Shown piece by piece: positions 34,404 to 43,336 of a stretch of DNA of 59,427 bases. Both the position numbers and the translations under genes were made by a program. Numbering within the stretch: position 1 is the stretch's first letter; each line of letters begins with the position of its first letter. The stretch comes from an uncultured Bryobacteraceae bacterium. Its GTDB lineage: Bacteria; Acidobacteriota; Terriglobia; Bryobacterales; Bryobacteraceae. Location: contig CAKZUE010000072.1 in assembly GCA_937920635.1 (NCBI GenBank), positions 1 through 59,427 on the forward strand. Direction: 5' to 3'. Under the pieces are notes generated by a model. The model was not told the DNA's origin and searched no databases. It worked only from the letters and a program-made list of their open reading frames with translations.

Positions 34404-36050
34404 CTACAGCTTCGGCCCGTGGTCGGCCAGCGAATCCGGGATGTGCTCTTCCCTGGTCAGATACTGGAAGTTCTCGATGAACCGCGACGCCAGCGAGCGG
34501 TAGCGGGCCATGTACTCGCTGCGGTTGGACCATGTGGATGCCGGATCGAGCAGCGAGTCCGGCACGCCTTCCAGACGCTTCGGCACTTCGAAGCCGAACA
34601 CTGGATCGGTGTGGAACTCGGCGTCTTCAAAGTGGCCGGCGAGAGCGGCGTGCAACAGAGCGCGCGTGTGCTGGATGGAGATGCGCTTGCCGATGCCGAA
34701 CGGCCCGCCGGTCCAGCCGGTGTTCACCAGCCACACCGTGGCGCCGTGCTTCATCACGTTGGCCTTCAGCATCTTGGCGTACTCATACGGGTGGTGCACC
34801 ATGAACGGCCCGCCGAAGCAGGCCGAGAACGTCATCTGCGGCTCCGTCCCCAGGCCGATCTCCGTGCCCGCGATCTTGCTCGTGTAGCCGCTCATGAAGT
34901 GATACACCGCCTGGTCCGGGCTGAGCCGCGCAATCGGAGGCAGCACGCCGTTGGCGTCGCAGGTGAGGAAGATCACGTTCTTCGGGTGGCCGCAGCGCTT
35001 CTCGGGAATCGCGTTTTCGATGAACGCCAACGGGTAGGCGGCGCGGGTGTTTTCGGTGAGCCGGTCGTCGTTGAGGTCGAGCATCCGCGTCCGCGGATCG
35101 AAGACCACGTTCTCGAGAATCGTGCCGAAGCGCCGCGTGCAGGCGTAGATCTGCGGCTCCGCCGTGGGCGACAGCCGGATCACCTTCGCGTAGCAGCCGT
35201 CCTCGAAATTGAAGACGCCGTCCGGCGACCAGCCGTGCTCGTCGTCCCCGATCAGGCCGCGTTCCGGGTCGGCGGAGAGCGTGGTCTTGCCCGTGCCCGA
35301 AAGGCCGAAGAAGATGGCCGCATCGCCGTCCGGCCCCACGTTGGCCGAGCAGTGCATGGGCAGCACGCCCTCGAACGGCAGCAGAGCGTTCAGCACGGTG
35401 AAGATCGTCTTCTTGATCTCGCCCCCGTAGCAGGTGCCGGCGATGACCGCCACCCGCTGCGCCAGGTTCAGGACGATGGCCGTTTCGGTGCGGGAGCTGT
35501 CGATCAGCGGGCTGGCCAGGAAGCCCGGCGCGGTGATCACCGTGAACTCGGGCACGTGATTCCTGTAGGCGTCGAGCGTCGCAGGCTTGAGGAACATCGT
35601 GCGCGCGAACAGCGATTGCCAGGCGTGCTCGGTGATGATCCGCACCGGAAGCCGGTAGTTCGGATCGGCGCCTCCGAAACAATCCTGCACAAAAATGTCG
35701 CGGCCCTGGAAGTAGGCCAGCACGCGGTTCAGCAGCGTGTTGAAGGCCTCCGGCGTGAACGGGCGGTTGTACTGGCCCCACCAGATGTAGTCTTCGCTCG
35801 ACGGCTCGCGGACGATGAATTTGTCCGCCGCCGCGCGCGCCGTGTGCTTGCCGGTGTGGACGATCAGCGGGCCGCTGGCCGCGATCCAGCCTTCGCCGCG
35901 GAACACGGCCTCTTCGTACAGAGCCGGCTCCGGCAGGTTCCAGTAAATGCGCCGGGGATTGCCGAAACCATGATTCTCCAGCCCGTATACGGGCTTGGCC
36001 AGGGCCGCCTGCGGCGCGGCAGGCGAGGGGATGTCAGTGTAAACGTTCAT
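34404..36050 (-). CDS. pckA: phosphoenolpyruvate carboxykinase (ATP)
   Basis: A 548-residue enzyme converting oxaloacetate plus ATP to PEP and CO2, the entry step of gluconeogenesis. Family landmarks: IVHTGKHTARAAADKFIVRE, the metal/OAA site ITAPGFLASP, GTCYGGEIKKTIFTVLN, the P-loop GLSGTGKTT (249-257) and the Mg-binding FGLSGTGKTTLSADPERGLI region with IGDDEHGW. Length fits the ATP type (about 530-550). The start is ATG 36050, 6 nt after GGAG; the longer frame upstream belongs to the aminotransferase region. It follows that gene by 20 nt, so the pair turns aspartate into PEP. Confidence 0.96.
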   Translation of the reverse strand: MNVYTDIPSPAAPQAALAKPVYGLENHGFGNPRRIYWNLPEPALYEEAVFRGEGWIAASGPLIVHTGKHTARAAADKFIVREPSSEDYIWWGQYNRPFTPEAFNTLLNRVLAYFQGRDIFVQDCFGGADPNYRLPVRIITEHAWQSLFARTMFLKPATLDAYRNHVPEFTVITAPGFLASPLIDSSRTETAIVLNLAQRVAVIAGTCYGGEIKKTIFTVLNALLPFEGVLPMHCSANVGPDGDAAIFFGLSGTGKTTLSADPERGLIGDDEHGWSPDGVFNFEDGCYAKVIRLSPTAEPQIYACTRRFGTILENVVFDPRTRMLDLNDDRLTENTRAAYPLAFIENAIPEKRCGHPKNVIFLTCDANGVLPPIARLSPDQAVYHFMSGYTSKIAGTEIGLGTEPQMTFSACFGGPFMVHHPYEYAKMLKANVMKHGATVWLVNTGWTGGPFGIGKRISIQHTRALLHAALAGHFEDAEFHTDPVFGFEVPKRLEGVPDSLLDPASTWSNRSEYMARYRSLASRFIENFQYLTREEHIPDSLADHGPKL

Positions 36051-36070
36051 CGGTTGCTCCACGCTTGGGG

Positions 36071-37288
36071 CTACATCCAGTCGCGCACCAGCCGGCGCGT
36101 TCCGATGTAGATCTCGTTGGGCGAAGTGGGATCGAGCGCCCAGCGGATCCTCTCGATGCCCTCCGTGATCTCCTTGATGGTTCCGCAGAAGGAGATGCGC
36201 AGGTGGCCCTCCATGCCGAACTCCACGCCGGGCACGGTGACCACGCGCACCTTCTCCAGCAGGAACTCGGCCAGCTTCTTCGAGTCCTTCATGTAGTTGG
36301 AGAAGTCGGGGAAGGTGTAAAAGGCGCCGTCCGGCTTCGTCACGCGGATGCCGGGGAAGGCCTCCAGCCGCTCCATCAGCACGTTGCGGTTGTTTTCCAG
36401 CGTCACCCGCAGGGCGTCGATCGAAGTCTGGATTCCGTTCAGCGCGCCCGCCGCAGCCCACTGCGACGGCGTCGCCGGTCCCGACGTCTGCTGGCCCTGG
36501 ATCGTGGCCATCGCCGTGGCCAGCTCGCGCGCCGCCACCGCCCAGCCGATGCGGAAGCCCGTCATCGCGTACATCTTGGAGACGCAGTTGATGACGATCA
36601 CCCGCGACGTGTCGAGGTCTTCCTGAGCGAAATCATAGACGTTGATCGGCGCGCGCCCGTCGAACACCAGCCGGTTGTAAGTGTCGTCCATGATCAGGTA
36701 CAGCGACTTGCGCCGGCACAGATCGACGACGCCCTCGACGAAATCGCGCGAATACATCACGCCCGACGGGTTGTTCGGGCTGTTGATGATCACTGCCTTG
36801 GTGTACTGGCCCACCGCCGCCGCGATCTCGTCCACGGTGGGGCAGAAAGAGCCGTCCTCGGCGCGCACCGCCACCGGCACGCCTCCCGCCAGCTTGATCA
36901 TCTCGGGATAGCTGACCCAGTACGGAACCGGGTAGATCACCTCCTCGTTCGGGTCGAGGATCGAGATCAGCGCCGCCATGATGGCCTGCTTGGCCCCGCT
37001 GGAAGCGACCACGTTCTCCGGGCGCACGCTGCGTCCGTAATGCTCCTCGGTGTATCGGATGATGGCGCGCTTCAGCGCAGGGATGCCATCGGGCGGCGTG
37101 TACTTGATGTCGCCCGAGTTCAGCACGGAGGTGCAGGCGATGACGGCGTCGATGGGCGTTTTCGACTTCGGCTCGCCCCCTCCGAGGTGGATGACCGGCT
37201 CGCCCTTCTCGCGAAGCTGCGCGGCGGTCTGGTTGAGTTTCAGTGTGACTGACTCCCGGATCGTCCGGGCCATCTGGCTCAGGTTCAT
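36071..37288 (-). CDS. class I aminotransferase, aspartate type
   Basis: A 405-residue PLP enzyme of fold type I. Landmarks: YTPPDGIPALKRAI near residue 65, SSGAKQAIMAAL (97-108), INSPNNPSGVMYS (Asn that contacts the PLP ring region, 168-180), MDDTYNRLVFDG with Asp at 201-202, and the Schiff-base Lys238 in NCVSKMYAMTGFRIGW. This is the prokaryotic Ib aspartate aminotransferase pattern, which moves the amino group between aspartate and 2-oxoglutarate. The product oxaloacetate is the substrate of PckA, encoded 20 nt downstream. Other acceptors are possible. Confidence 0.9.
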   Translation of the reverse strand: MNLSQMARTIRESVTLKLNQTAAQLREKGEPVIHLGGGEPKSKTPIDAVIACTSVLNSGDIKYTPPDGIPALKRAIIRYTEEHYGRSVRPENVVASSGAKQAIMAALISILDPNEEVIYPVPYWVSYPEMIKLAGGVPVAVRAEDGSFCPTVDEIAAAVGQYTKAVIINSPNNPSGVMYSRDFVEGVVDLCRRKSLYLIMDDTYNRLVFDGRAPINVYDFAQEDLDTSRVIVINCVSKMYAMTGFRIGWAVAARELATAMATIQGQQTSGPATPSQWAAAGALNGIQTSIDALRVTLENNRNVLMERLEAFPGIRVTKPDGAFYTFPDFSNYMKDSKKLAEFLLEKVRVVTVPGVEFGMEGHLRISFCGTIKEITEGIERIRWALDPTSPNEIYIGTRRLVRDWM

Positions 37289-37529
37289 AAGAGCTCGGCT
37301 CCCAAGCGGAGTTCCCCTCGAGACAAGCCTCTCTGACAGCAGGGCGCCGGTTAGCGCGTATTAGACACTATGATGGGGGGAACGGGAGCCGTTGTGCAAG
37401 TGGGGCCGAGGTTCACAGTCTGCATGGACGTCAGCAACCCGGTTGGCCGCCTCCGCCACGGGAAGCTGCAACCGCGCGGCGGCAGAGCCGCTCCGGACCT
37501 GCACGTTGGAGCCGGCTTTCCGCGCCCGG

Positions 37530-38087
37530 CTACCCGCCAGATGACCTCTCGCGCATTTCTTTCAGCGCCTGGCTCAGGCGATCCACGATCTCCGGGGATT
37601 TCGTAATTTCAAAGCGGTTTGTTCCCGCCAAATTGTAATTCCACCTGCCACCGTCCGAAAACTCGACATACACCACCCCGACGATGATTTCCCCGCATGC
37701 CTCGCTCAAATTGTTCAGCACCCGATAGGTGTCCGTCAGGGTGATGCCTGGGCGTCCCACCGTCGTCCACTGGCCTGGCGCCAGATTCAGGTCCATCGGC
37801 AGGCCCACAAATGCCGCCCTTGCCGGGGCTTTGCCGCAGCCGTCCATCGTCCATCCGAGTTGTGCCCGCACAATCGTCTTGCCGGACACGTTCGCGATAT
37901 GAACCTGCTCTGCGAGGTCATAAATGGAAGACCGCATTCCCATGACCTGCAAAGGCGAGTCCTTCTGGACAAACGCCATGTCCGTCCTCACTTTTCTGAC
38001 AATGCCTGCCTGAGCAGCCTGAAAGGCCGCGGCAGGAAATGTCAGCATGGCAAGCGCTGCAACCTGGGCGAAGACCGCGGCTCTCAT
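37530..38087 (-). CDS. small exported hypothetical protein
   Basis: A 185-residue secreted protein. The signal peptide is FAQVAALAMLTFPAAAFQAA. The mature domain looks like a beta-sandwich (VQKDSPLQVMGMRSSIYDLA; VHIANVSGKTIVRAQLGWTM), with two Cys. The pattern of a vertebrate-like FxLD domain with 'IANVSGK' recurs in secreted Acidobacteriota proteins of unknown role. I chose ATG 38087 because GGAGG lies 8 nt before it; the upstream GTG/ATG at 38102 overlaps that site. The same GGAGG can pair with an upstream CCTCC (see the hairpin entry). Confidence 0.7.
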   Translation of the reverse strand: MRAAVFAQVAALAMLTFPAAAFQAAQAGIVRKVRTDMAFVQKDSPLQVMGMRSSIYDLAEQVHIANVSGKTIVRAQLGWTMDGCGKAPARAAFVGLPMDLNLAPGQWTTVGRPGITLTDTYRVLNNLSEACGEIIVGVVYVEFSDGGRWNYNLAGTNRFEITKSPEIVDRLSQALKEMRERSSGG

Positions 38088-38094
38088 CGCATAT

Positions 38095-38111
38095 ACCTCC
38101 AATGTGGAGGT
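38095..38111 (-). promoter_or_regulatory. hairpin sequestering a Shine-Dalgarno
   Basis: On the minus-strand message: ACCUCCA-CAU-UGGAGGU, 7 bp perfect with a 3-nt loop. The 3' arm is the ribosome site of the 38087 gene. When folded, translation should be blocked; melting or a binding factor would open it. It might instead be a DNA operator, since the palindrome is short. Confidence 0.5.
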
Positions 38112-38339
38112 TAGTCAAAAAAAAGGCGAGTCAAGCCCTTTTTCGGCCTCGCGCAGCCATCTCGGGCAGGGTCCGGAGCGGGCGTTTCAGAAGCCTGATC
38201 GCCATCGGAGAGAAGCTCCCGGGGCGCCGGAAATCCTTCAGGCAAGGAATGGCAGGCCGCCTCCTGTAACCCGCTGGGCTGCCGGTTGCGCCATCATCAC
38301 AGGAGCGTGACCACGCGACACAAAGGGGATTTTCTGTCC

Positions 38340-41300
38340 ATGCGTAGCACCAACCTGCTCACCATGCTCGGCCGCTGCCTGCTCGCAGCGGCTTTTCTGT
38401 TGCCCGTGACAGCCCGCGAGGCGAAACTGGCGCGCTACCCGGCCTACCACGCCGGACGCATCGCCTTCACGTATCTGGCCGACATTTGGACCGCCGATGA
38501 CACGGGCAGAAACGTCACCCGCCTGACCGCCCATCCGGCGCGCGACGCTTACCCGCGGTTCTCGCCCGACGGCCGCTGGATCGCTTTCTCCTCCGACCGG
38601 AAAGGCAACCTGGACGTTTACGTGATTCCCGCCACGGGCGGCACGCCGAAGCAGCTCACCTTCCACTCGGCCGACGATCAGGTGCTCGGCTGGACGCCTG
38701 ACGGCAAAGCCGTGCTGTTCAGCTCCATGCGCGGCGACGATTTCCTGGCGAAGCTCTGGCTGGTGGATGCCGAGACCGGCGCCGAGAGGCCCGCGGGCAC
38801 GGACTACGGCCTCGCGGCGAGCTTCTCGCCCGACGGCAAGCGCATCGCTTACAACCAGCGCGGGCAGGTCTACTGGCGCAAGTATTACCGGGGTTCCTAC
38901 CAGACCGACGTCTTCGTGCTCGACCTGGCCACGAAAAAGTGGGCGAACCTGACTGACTTTAACGGCATGGACTCCTGGCCCATGTGGGGCCGCGACGGCT
39001 TCATCTATTTCGTCAGCGACCGCGACGGCGGCGGCCTGACCAACATCTGGCGCGTGCCCGAGAAGGGTGGCAAGGCGGAGAAGGTCACGCAGTTCACCAG
39101 CGGTGATGTCCGCTGGCCGTCGATGTCGGCCGACGGAAAGACCATCGTGTTCGAACACGACTTCGGCGTGTGGAAGCTCGACGTGGCCAGCCGCAAGGCC
39201 GCGCCTGTCAGGCTCGACATTGAAGCCGAAACGCAGCTCAACCCGGAAGAGATCCGCACCTTCCAGTCCCGCGCCGACGAGTTTCACATCCACCCCAACG
39301 GGCGCCGCGTGGTGTTCAGCGTGTACGGCGAGATCTTCACCGCGCCGGCCGAGGAGGGCGACCTCGTGCAGCTCACTGAAGGAGCGGCGCGCGACCGCGA
39401 GCCGCAGTGGTCGCCCGACGGCAAGCACATCGCCTATGTCAGCGACCAGAGCGGGCGCGAGGAGATCTGGGTCGTGCCGGCGGAAGGCGGCCAGGCGCAG
39501 AAGATCACGGATCTCGACACTTTGAAGATGGAGCTGCGCTGGTCGCCCGATTCGAAGGACATCCTCTTCACGACCTCCGACAACCGCCTGTTCCGCCACA
39601 CGCTGGGCGGCCAGACCATCCAGCTTGCCGCTTCGAAGTTTGGCAACATCAGCTCGCCCGTGATGTCGCCCGACGGCAAGTGGGTGGCCTTCACGATGGC
39701 CGATGAGGCGCGCCAGACCGACATCTGGCTTGTGCCCGCTGCGGGCGGCGCGGAACCGCGGCGCGTCACCTTCGACTCCTACCCGGACCGCCTGCCGCGC
39801 TTCTCGAGCGACGGCCGCAAGCTCTATTTCATCCGCATGGAAATGACAGGCATGGGCGGCTTCGGAGGCGGCGCCGACCTGTCGGGCTCGCAGCTCTGGG
39901 TGGTTCACCTCGAAAAGCTCGACAAAGATCCCAACGCGCCGGAAGAGCCGGCCGACGATGCCGAGGGGCCGGCGGCGGCCATGCGCCGCGCGCAACAGCA
40001 GAACCAGCCGCCCAAGGAAATCCAGATCGACTGGGACGGGCTGGAGCGCCGCACTTCGCAGATCACGCGCGTGGCCGGCGGCGTGCGGACCTATGAGGTG
40101 GTGCCCGGCGGCCGCACGCTGGTCTTCGTCACCACGGAAGGCACAGGCATGCGCGGCACGCCGGTTGTCTACACGATCCAGGACAACGGGCGCCGCCAGA
40201 CACGCGTTGTGGCCGGCAGCGCTCCGGCGGGCGAGGGGCAGGGCGGTCCGCCGCAGCCCGGCATGGGTATGTTTGGCGGCGGCATCTCACAGCTTGCCGT
40301 CACCCGCAACGGCCGCACGCTGTTCTTCAAGGAAGGCGAGGGCATTTACTCCGTGAACCTGCCCGCGGCGCCCGCGGGCGGTGCTGGCGCAGCGCCCGGC
40401 GGAATGGGCGGCGCCATGGCCGCCGCCATGCAGCAGGCCGCTGCGGGAGCGCAGGCCGGCGGCGGTGGCGCGGCGCGGCGCCGGATCAACTTCACCGCGC
40501 GCGTCCGCATCGATCATCAGCGCCAGTGGCAGCAGATGTTCGACGACGCCTGGCGCACCATGAAGTACCGCTTCTACGATCCGAGGATGCACGGCATGGA
40601 TTGGGACGCCATGCGCGCCAAGTACCAGCCGCTGGTCGAATTCGTGGGCGACCGCCAGGAGCTGCTCAACATCATCAACGAAATGATCGGCGAGCTGAAC
40701 GCCTCCCACACCGGCGCGGCGCCGGGTCCTGGCGGCCGCGAAGGCGCGGTGCAGACCCAGCACCCGGGCATCGAATTCGTTCCCGACGACGCTGCCGGCC
40801 GCTACAAGGTGGCGCATGTCTACAAAAACGGCCCGGCCGACAAAGACTGGGTGAAGGTGAAGGCTGGCGACTACCTGCTGGCCGTCGATGGCAAGCCGGT
40901 CACCACGAAAGACAACCTCTGGAAGTTCATGCACAACCAGCGGCTCAACAGGAAGATGACGCTCAAGCTCAACGACAAACCTGCCGAAGAGGGCGCGTGG
41001 GAGACGCAGATCGAGCCGGTTTCCGCGATGCAGTACGCCACTCTGCGCTATGAAAAGTGGGTGAAGGACCGCCGCGACATGGTGGACAAGCTCTCGGGCG
41101 GCAAGGTCGGCTACCTGCATATTCGCGCGATGGATCAGACGTCACTGCGGAAATTCGAAAAAGAATTGCGCGAATTCCGCGAGAAACCGGCGCTGATTAT
41201 CGATCAACGCTGGAACGGAGGCGGCAACATCGAGCAACAGTTGCTGGCAATCCTCGTCCAGCGCGAATACCAGATCTGGCAGCCGCGCGGCACGGAGCCG

Positions 41301-41660
41301 ACAGGGCGCCCGTTCGCCGGCTATTTCGGCAAGAAGATCGTGCTCCAGAACTGGCGCTCCGCCTCCAACGCCGAGATGTTCCCGGCGGGCTTCCGCGCGC
41401 TCGGACTGGGCAAAACGCTCGGCACCCAGACCATGGGCGCCGTCATCGGCACCGGCAGCTATTCGCTGATCGACGGCTCCACGGTCCGCACGCCGGGGGT
41501 CGGCGTTTTCCTTGCCGACTCGAAACGCACCAACATGGAGAACCTCGGCGTCAAGCCCGACATCGAGGTGGAAAACACGCCCGAGGACAACCTGAACGGA
41601 AAAGACCGCCAGCTCGAAGCGGCAGTTGCGGAAATGCTGAAAGAGCTGGGAGCGAAATGA
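38340..41660 (+). CDS. tricorn-type S41 protease
   Basis: A 1106-residue exported protease. Signal peptide (LGRCLLAAAFLLPVTAREA), then WD40-like/TolB propeller blades over residues 30-560 with repeated motifs such as PRFSPDGRWIAFSSDRKGN and PQWSPDGKHIAYVSDQSG, then a Gly/Ala/Met-rich linker (about 650-720). A C1-like helical part follows, with NASHTGA near residue 795, then a PDZ domain (VKAGDYLLAVDGKPV, around 845). Last comes the S41 core with RWNGGGNIEQQLLAILVQ and the nucleophile Ser in NWRSASNAEMFPAGFR. The propeller gates the active site; such enzymes degrade peptides in the periplasm. The start ATG 38340 follows AAGGGGAT. Confidence 0.92.
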   Translation: MRSTNLLTMLGRCLLAAAFLLPVTAREAKLARYPAYHAGRIAFTYLADIWTADDTGRNVTRLTAHPARDAYPRFSPDGRWIAFSSDRKGNLDVYVIPATGGTPKQLTFHSADDQVLGWTPDGKAVLFSSMRGDDFLAKLWLVDAETGAERPAGTDYGLAASFSPDGKRIAYNQRGQVYWRKYYRGSYQTDVFVLDLATKKWANLTDFNGMDSWPMWGRDGFIYFVSDRDGGGLTNIWRVPEKGGKAEKVTQFTSGDVRWPSMSADGKTIVFEHDFGVWKLDVASRKAAPVRLDIEAETQLNPEEIRTFQSRADEFHIHPNGRRVVFSVYGEIFTAPAEEGDLVQLTEGAARDREPQWSPDGKHIAYVSDQSGREEIWVVPAEGGQAQKITDLDTLKMELRWSPDSKDILFTTSDNRLFRHTLGGQTIQLAASKFGNISSPVMSPDGKWVAFTMADEARQTDIWLVPAAGGAEPRRVTFDSYPDRLPRFSSDGRKLYFIRMEMTGMGGFGGGADLSGSQLWVVHLEKLDKDPNAPEEPADDAEGPAAAMRRAQQQNQPPKEIQIDWDGLERRTSQITRVAGGVRTYEVVPGGRTLVFVTTEGTGMRGTPVVYTIQDNGRRQTRVVAGSAPAGEGQGGPPQPGMGMFGGGISQLAVTRNGRTLFFKEGEGIYSVNLPAAPAGGAGAAPGGMGGAMAAAMQQAAAGAQAGGGGAARRRINFTARVRIDHQRQWQQMFDDAWRTMKYRFYDPRMHGMDWDAMRAKYQPLVEFVGDRQELLNIINEMIGELNASHTGAAPGPGGREGAVQTQHPGIEFVPDDAAGRYKVAHVYKNGPADKDWVKVKAGDYLLAVDGKPVTTKDNLWKFMHNQRLNRKMTLKLNDKPAEEGAWETQIEPVSAMQYATLRYEKWVKDRRDMVDKLSGGKVGYLHIRAMDQTSLRKFEKELREFREKPALIIDQRWNGGGNIEQQLLAILVQREYQIWQPRGTEPTGRPFAGYFGKKIVLQNWRSASNAEMFPAGFRALGLGKTLGTQTMGAVIGTGSYSLIDGSTVRTPGVGVFLADSKRTNMENLGVKPDIEVENTPEDNLNGKDRQLEAAVAEMLKELGAK

Positions 41661-41664
41661 GCCC

Positions 41665-42453
41665 TCACCACATGTGGTAAAGGCCGTCCGCTTCCTGCAT
41701 GCGGACGGGCACGCCAAACAGCGCGCTGAGCCTTTCCGGGTTCAGCGCGCTTTCTTTTGGGCCGTCGAAGAAAATCCGGCCATTTTGCAGCAGAATGGCC
41801 CGCCGGATTTCCGGAATGATGTCGGAAAGATGGTGCGTCACCAGGATCACCGTCACGCCGGAGCGGGCCAGACGGCTCATCGCCTCGCGCACCTCGTGTT
41901 GCGCGCGCACGTCGAGCGAATTGGTTGGCTCGTCCAGCACCAGCGCCTGCGGATCGTGAACCAGGGCGCGGGCGAACACGGCGCGGCGCACCTCCCCGGA
42001 CGACATCTCTGTCAGCGGGCGCGAGGCCAGATGTTCGAGATCGAAAAACCGCAGCGCTTCCAGGGCGCGCCGCTCCATCTCCGGCGTCACGCGGTGGTTG
42101 GGCCAGACGCCGATGCTGGAAAAGAACCCGCTGAGGGCGGTTTCGAGCGCCGTGTAGGGCCGTGTGCACTCGCTCACCAGGTCATTGGTGACGATGCCGA
42201 GCAGCGAGCGCAGTTCAAACAGATGCCAGGTCTCCCTGCCCCACAGCCGCAGCCGTGACCGTTCCGGATAGCGCGGATACAGCTCGCGTGTCAGCGCCTT
42301 GATCAGTGTGGATTTCCCGCTCCCGTTCGGCCCCAGAATCACCGTATGTTCGCGGCGCCTGATCTGAAACGACACTTCCCGCAGCGCCGCCGTGCCGTCG
42401 CGGTGGATGGTGACGTGGTCGAATTCGATGATGGACGGTTCAGGCCCGTTCAT
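41665..42453 (-). CDS. stand-alone ABC ATPase
   Basis: A 262-residue ATPase. Walker A is ILGPNGSGKSTLIKAL (about residue 40), the signature is MSSGEVRRAVFARALV in place of LSGGQ, Walker B is ALVLDEPTNSLD, and the H-loop is VTHHLSDI. The type resembles ModF/YlmA-like proteins, which have no permease beside them and may act in molybdate-related or other roles. Here too no permease is near. The message also contains a 12-bp palindrome (ACCACATGTGGT) inside the last codons, probably by chance. It converges on the tricorn gene, 4 nt from its stop. Confidence 0.85.
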   Translation of the reverse strand: MNGPEPSIIEFDHVTIHRDGTAALREVSFQIRRREHTVILGPNGSGKSTLIKALTRELYPRYPERSRLRLWGRETWHLFELRSLLGIVTNDLVSECTRPYTALETALSGFFSSIGVWPNHRVTPEMERRALEALRFFDLEHLASRPLTEMSSGEVRRAVFARALVHDPQALVLDEPTNSLDVRAQHEVREAMSRLARSGVTVILVTHHLSDIIPEIRRAILLQNGRIFFDGPKESALNPERLSALFGVPVRMQEADGLYHMW

Positions 42454-42522
42454 AAAGCGGCCATTGTACCGGACCGGCGCCTTGCCGCAGAGACCAGATC
42501 CGGAGCCGCCCCCCGCAGGGCG

Positions 42523-43272
42523 TTACGATGCGATGGCCCTGGGCTGCTCAAACGTCCACACCGACGACCAGGCCCACCACCGCAATCCGGGCAGAGCCAG
42601 CAGCAGCTTGTCCGCCGCGCGCAGAGCGGCGTAGGATCCCCGGAACAACAGCCCGTCGGGCAGCAGCGCCGCGCCCAGCGAGGCCAGGATCTCGGGCCGC
42701 ACCGTGACGCGGCCGAAGTGCTGGCGCGCCAGCCGCAGATCGGCGCGCACCATGGGATGCTCATCGGGCGTGCGCAGATCCGGCGTTCTGTTGCGGAATG
42801 CGTTCACCACCGGATTGTGGCCGAGCGGCTCGAAAAACACCGCCTTGCCCGAGCTGTTCAGGACACGCGCAATCGCCGGGTAGGTGCGGTGCAATTCCAG
42901 GTGGTGCAGGATCGACCTGCCGCAGACGAAATCGAAGGAGCCAGCCTCGAATGCCAGCTCCTCGGCGTTCATGACGTGAAACTCCGCGTTGCGCAGTCCG
43001 GCTCGCGCAGCTCGCTCGCTGGCCTGCCGGATCGCCGTTTCCGAGATGTCAATCCCTGTCAGATGCCTGGCCACCGCCGCTACCCGCAGGGAAACCGATC
43101 CCGGACCGCAACCGATCTCCAGCACCCGCTTGTCCCGCGCGGATTCGGTGACGTGCTCGATAAAGCTTTCGATCACCGGGGCTGCCACGCGGTAGACCCA
43201 GTGCAGCGACTCCCGCTTGTGCTCCTCGAACTCCTGGTTGTGAAACTGCTTTTCTCGCTCAGCGCGGTCCAT
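42523..43272 (-). CDS. SAM-dependent methyltransferase
   Basis: A 249-residue class I methyltransferase. Motif I is RVLEIGCGPGSVSLRVAAV, then GIDISETAIRQASER (acidic loop binding SAM ribose) and FDFVCGRSILHHLELHRTYP (motif for substrate side). The C-terminal part carries Trp-rich GLRWWAWSSVWTFEQP. Possible substrates include quinones, lipids or small metabolites. It is co-directional with pepA-smpB upstream, 64 nt apart. The start ATG 43272 has GGGGGC before it; a longer frame to 43551 runs antisense-like through the pepA end and is rejected. Confidence 0.85.
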   Translation of the reverse strand: MDRAEREKQFHNQEFEEHKRESLHWVYRVAAPVIESFIEHVTESARDKRVLEIGCGPGSVSLRVAAVARHLTGIDISETAIRQASERAARAGLRNAEFHVMNAEELAFEAGSFDFVCGRSILHHLELHRTYPAIARVLNSSGKAVFFEPLGHNPVVNAFRNRTPDLRTPDEHPMVRADLRLARQHFGRVTVRPEILASLGAALLPDGLLFRGSYAALRAADKLLLALPGLRWWAWSSVWTFEQPRAIAS

Positions 43273-43336
43273 TCTGCCCCCGGGAACTCTTCGGCGATTT
43301 CCCGAGTATAGCGCCGGAAGCGGCCGCCCCGCCGTC

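Noticed and set aside
34419-36110. 563-codon plus-strand frame opposite pckA
   Set aside because: Antisense shadow; PckA on the minus strand has all catalytic motifs.
36071-36461. Extended N-terminus for PckA reaching 36461
   Set aside because: This stretch lies over the 3' end of the aminotransferase; ATG 36050 has a ribosome site and gives the normal family length.
41668-41679. 12-bp palindrome ACCACATGTGGT between tricorn and ABC ATPase genes
   Set aside because: Falls in the last codons of the ATPase gene at a convergent junction, where an operator is not expected; short enough to be chance.
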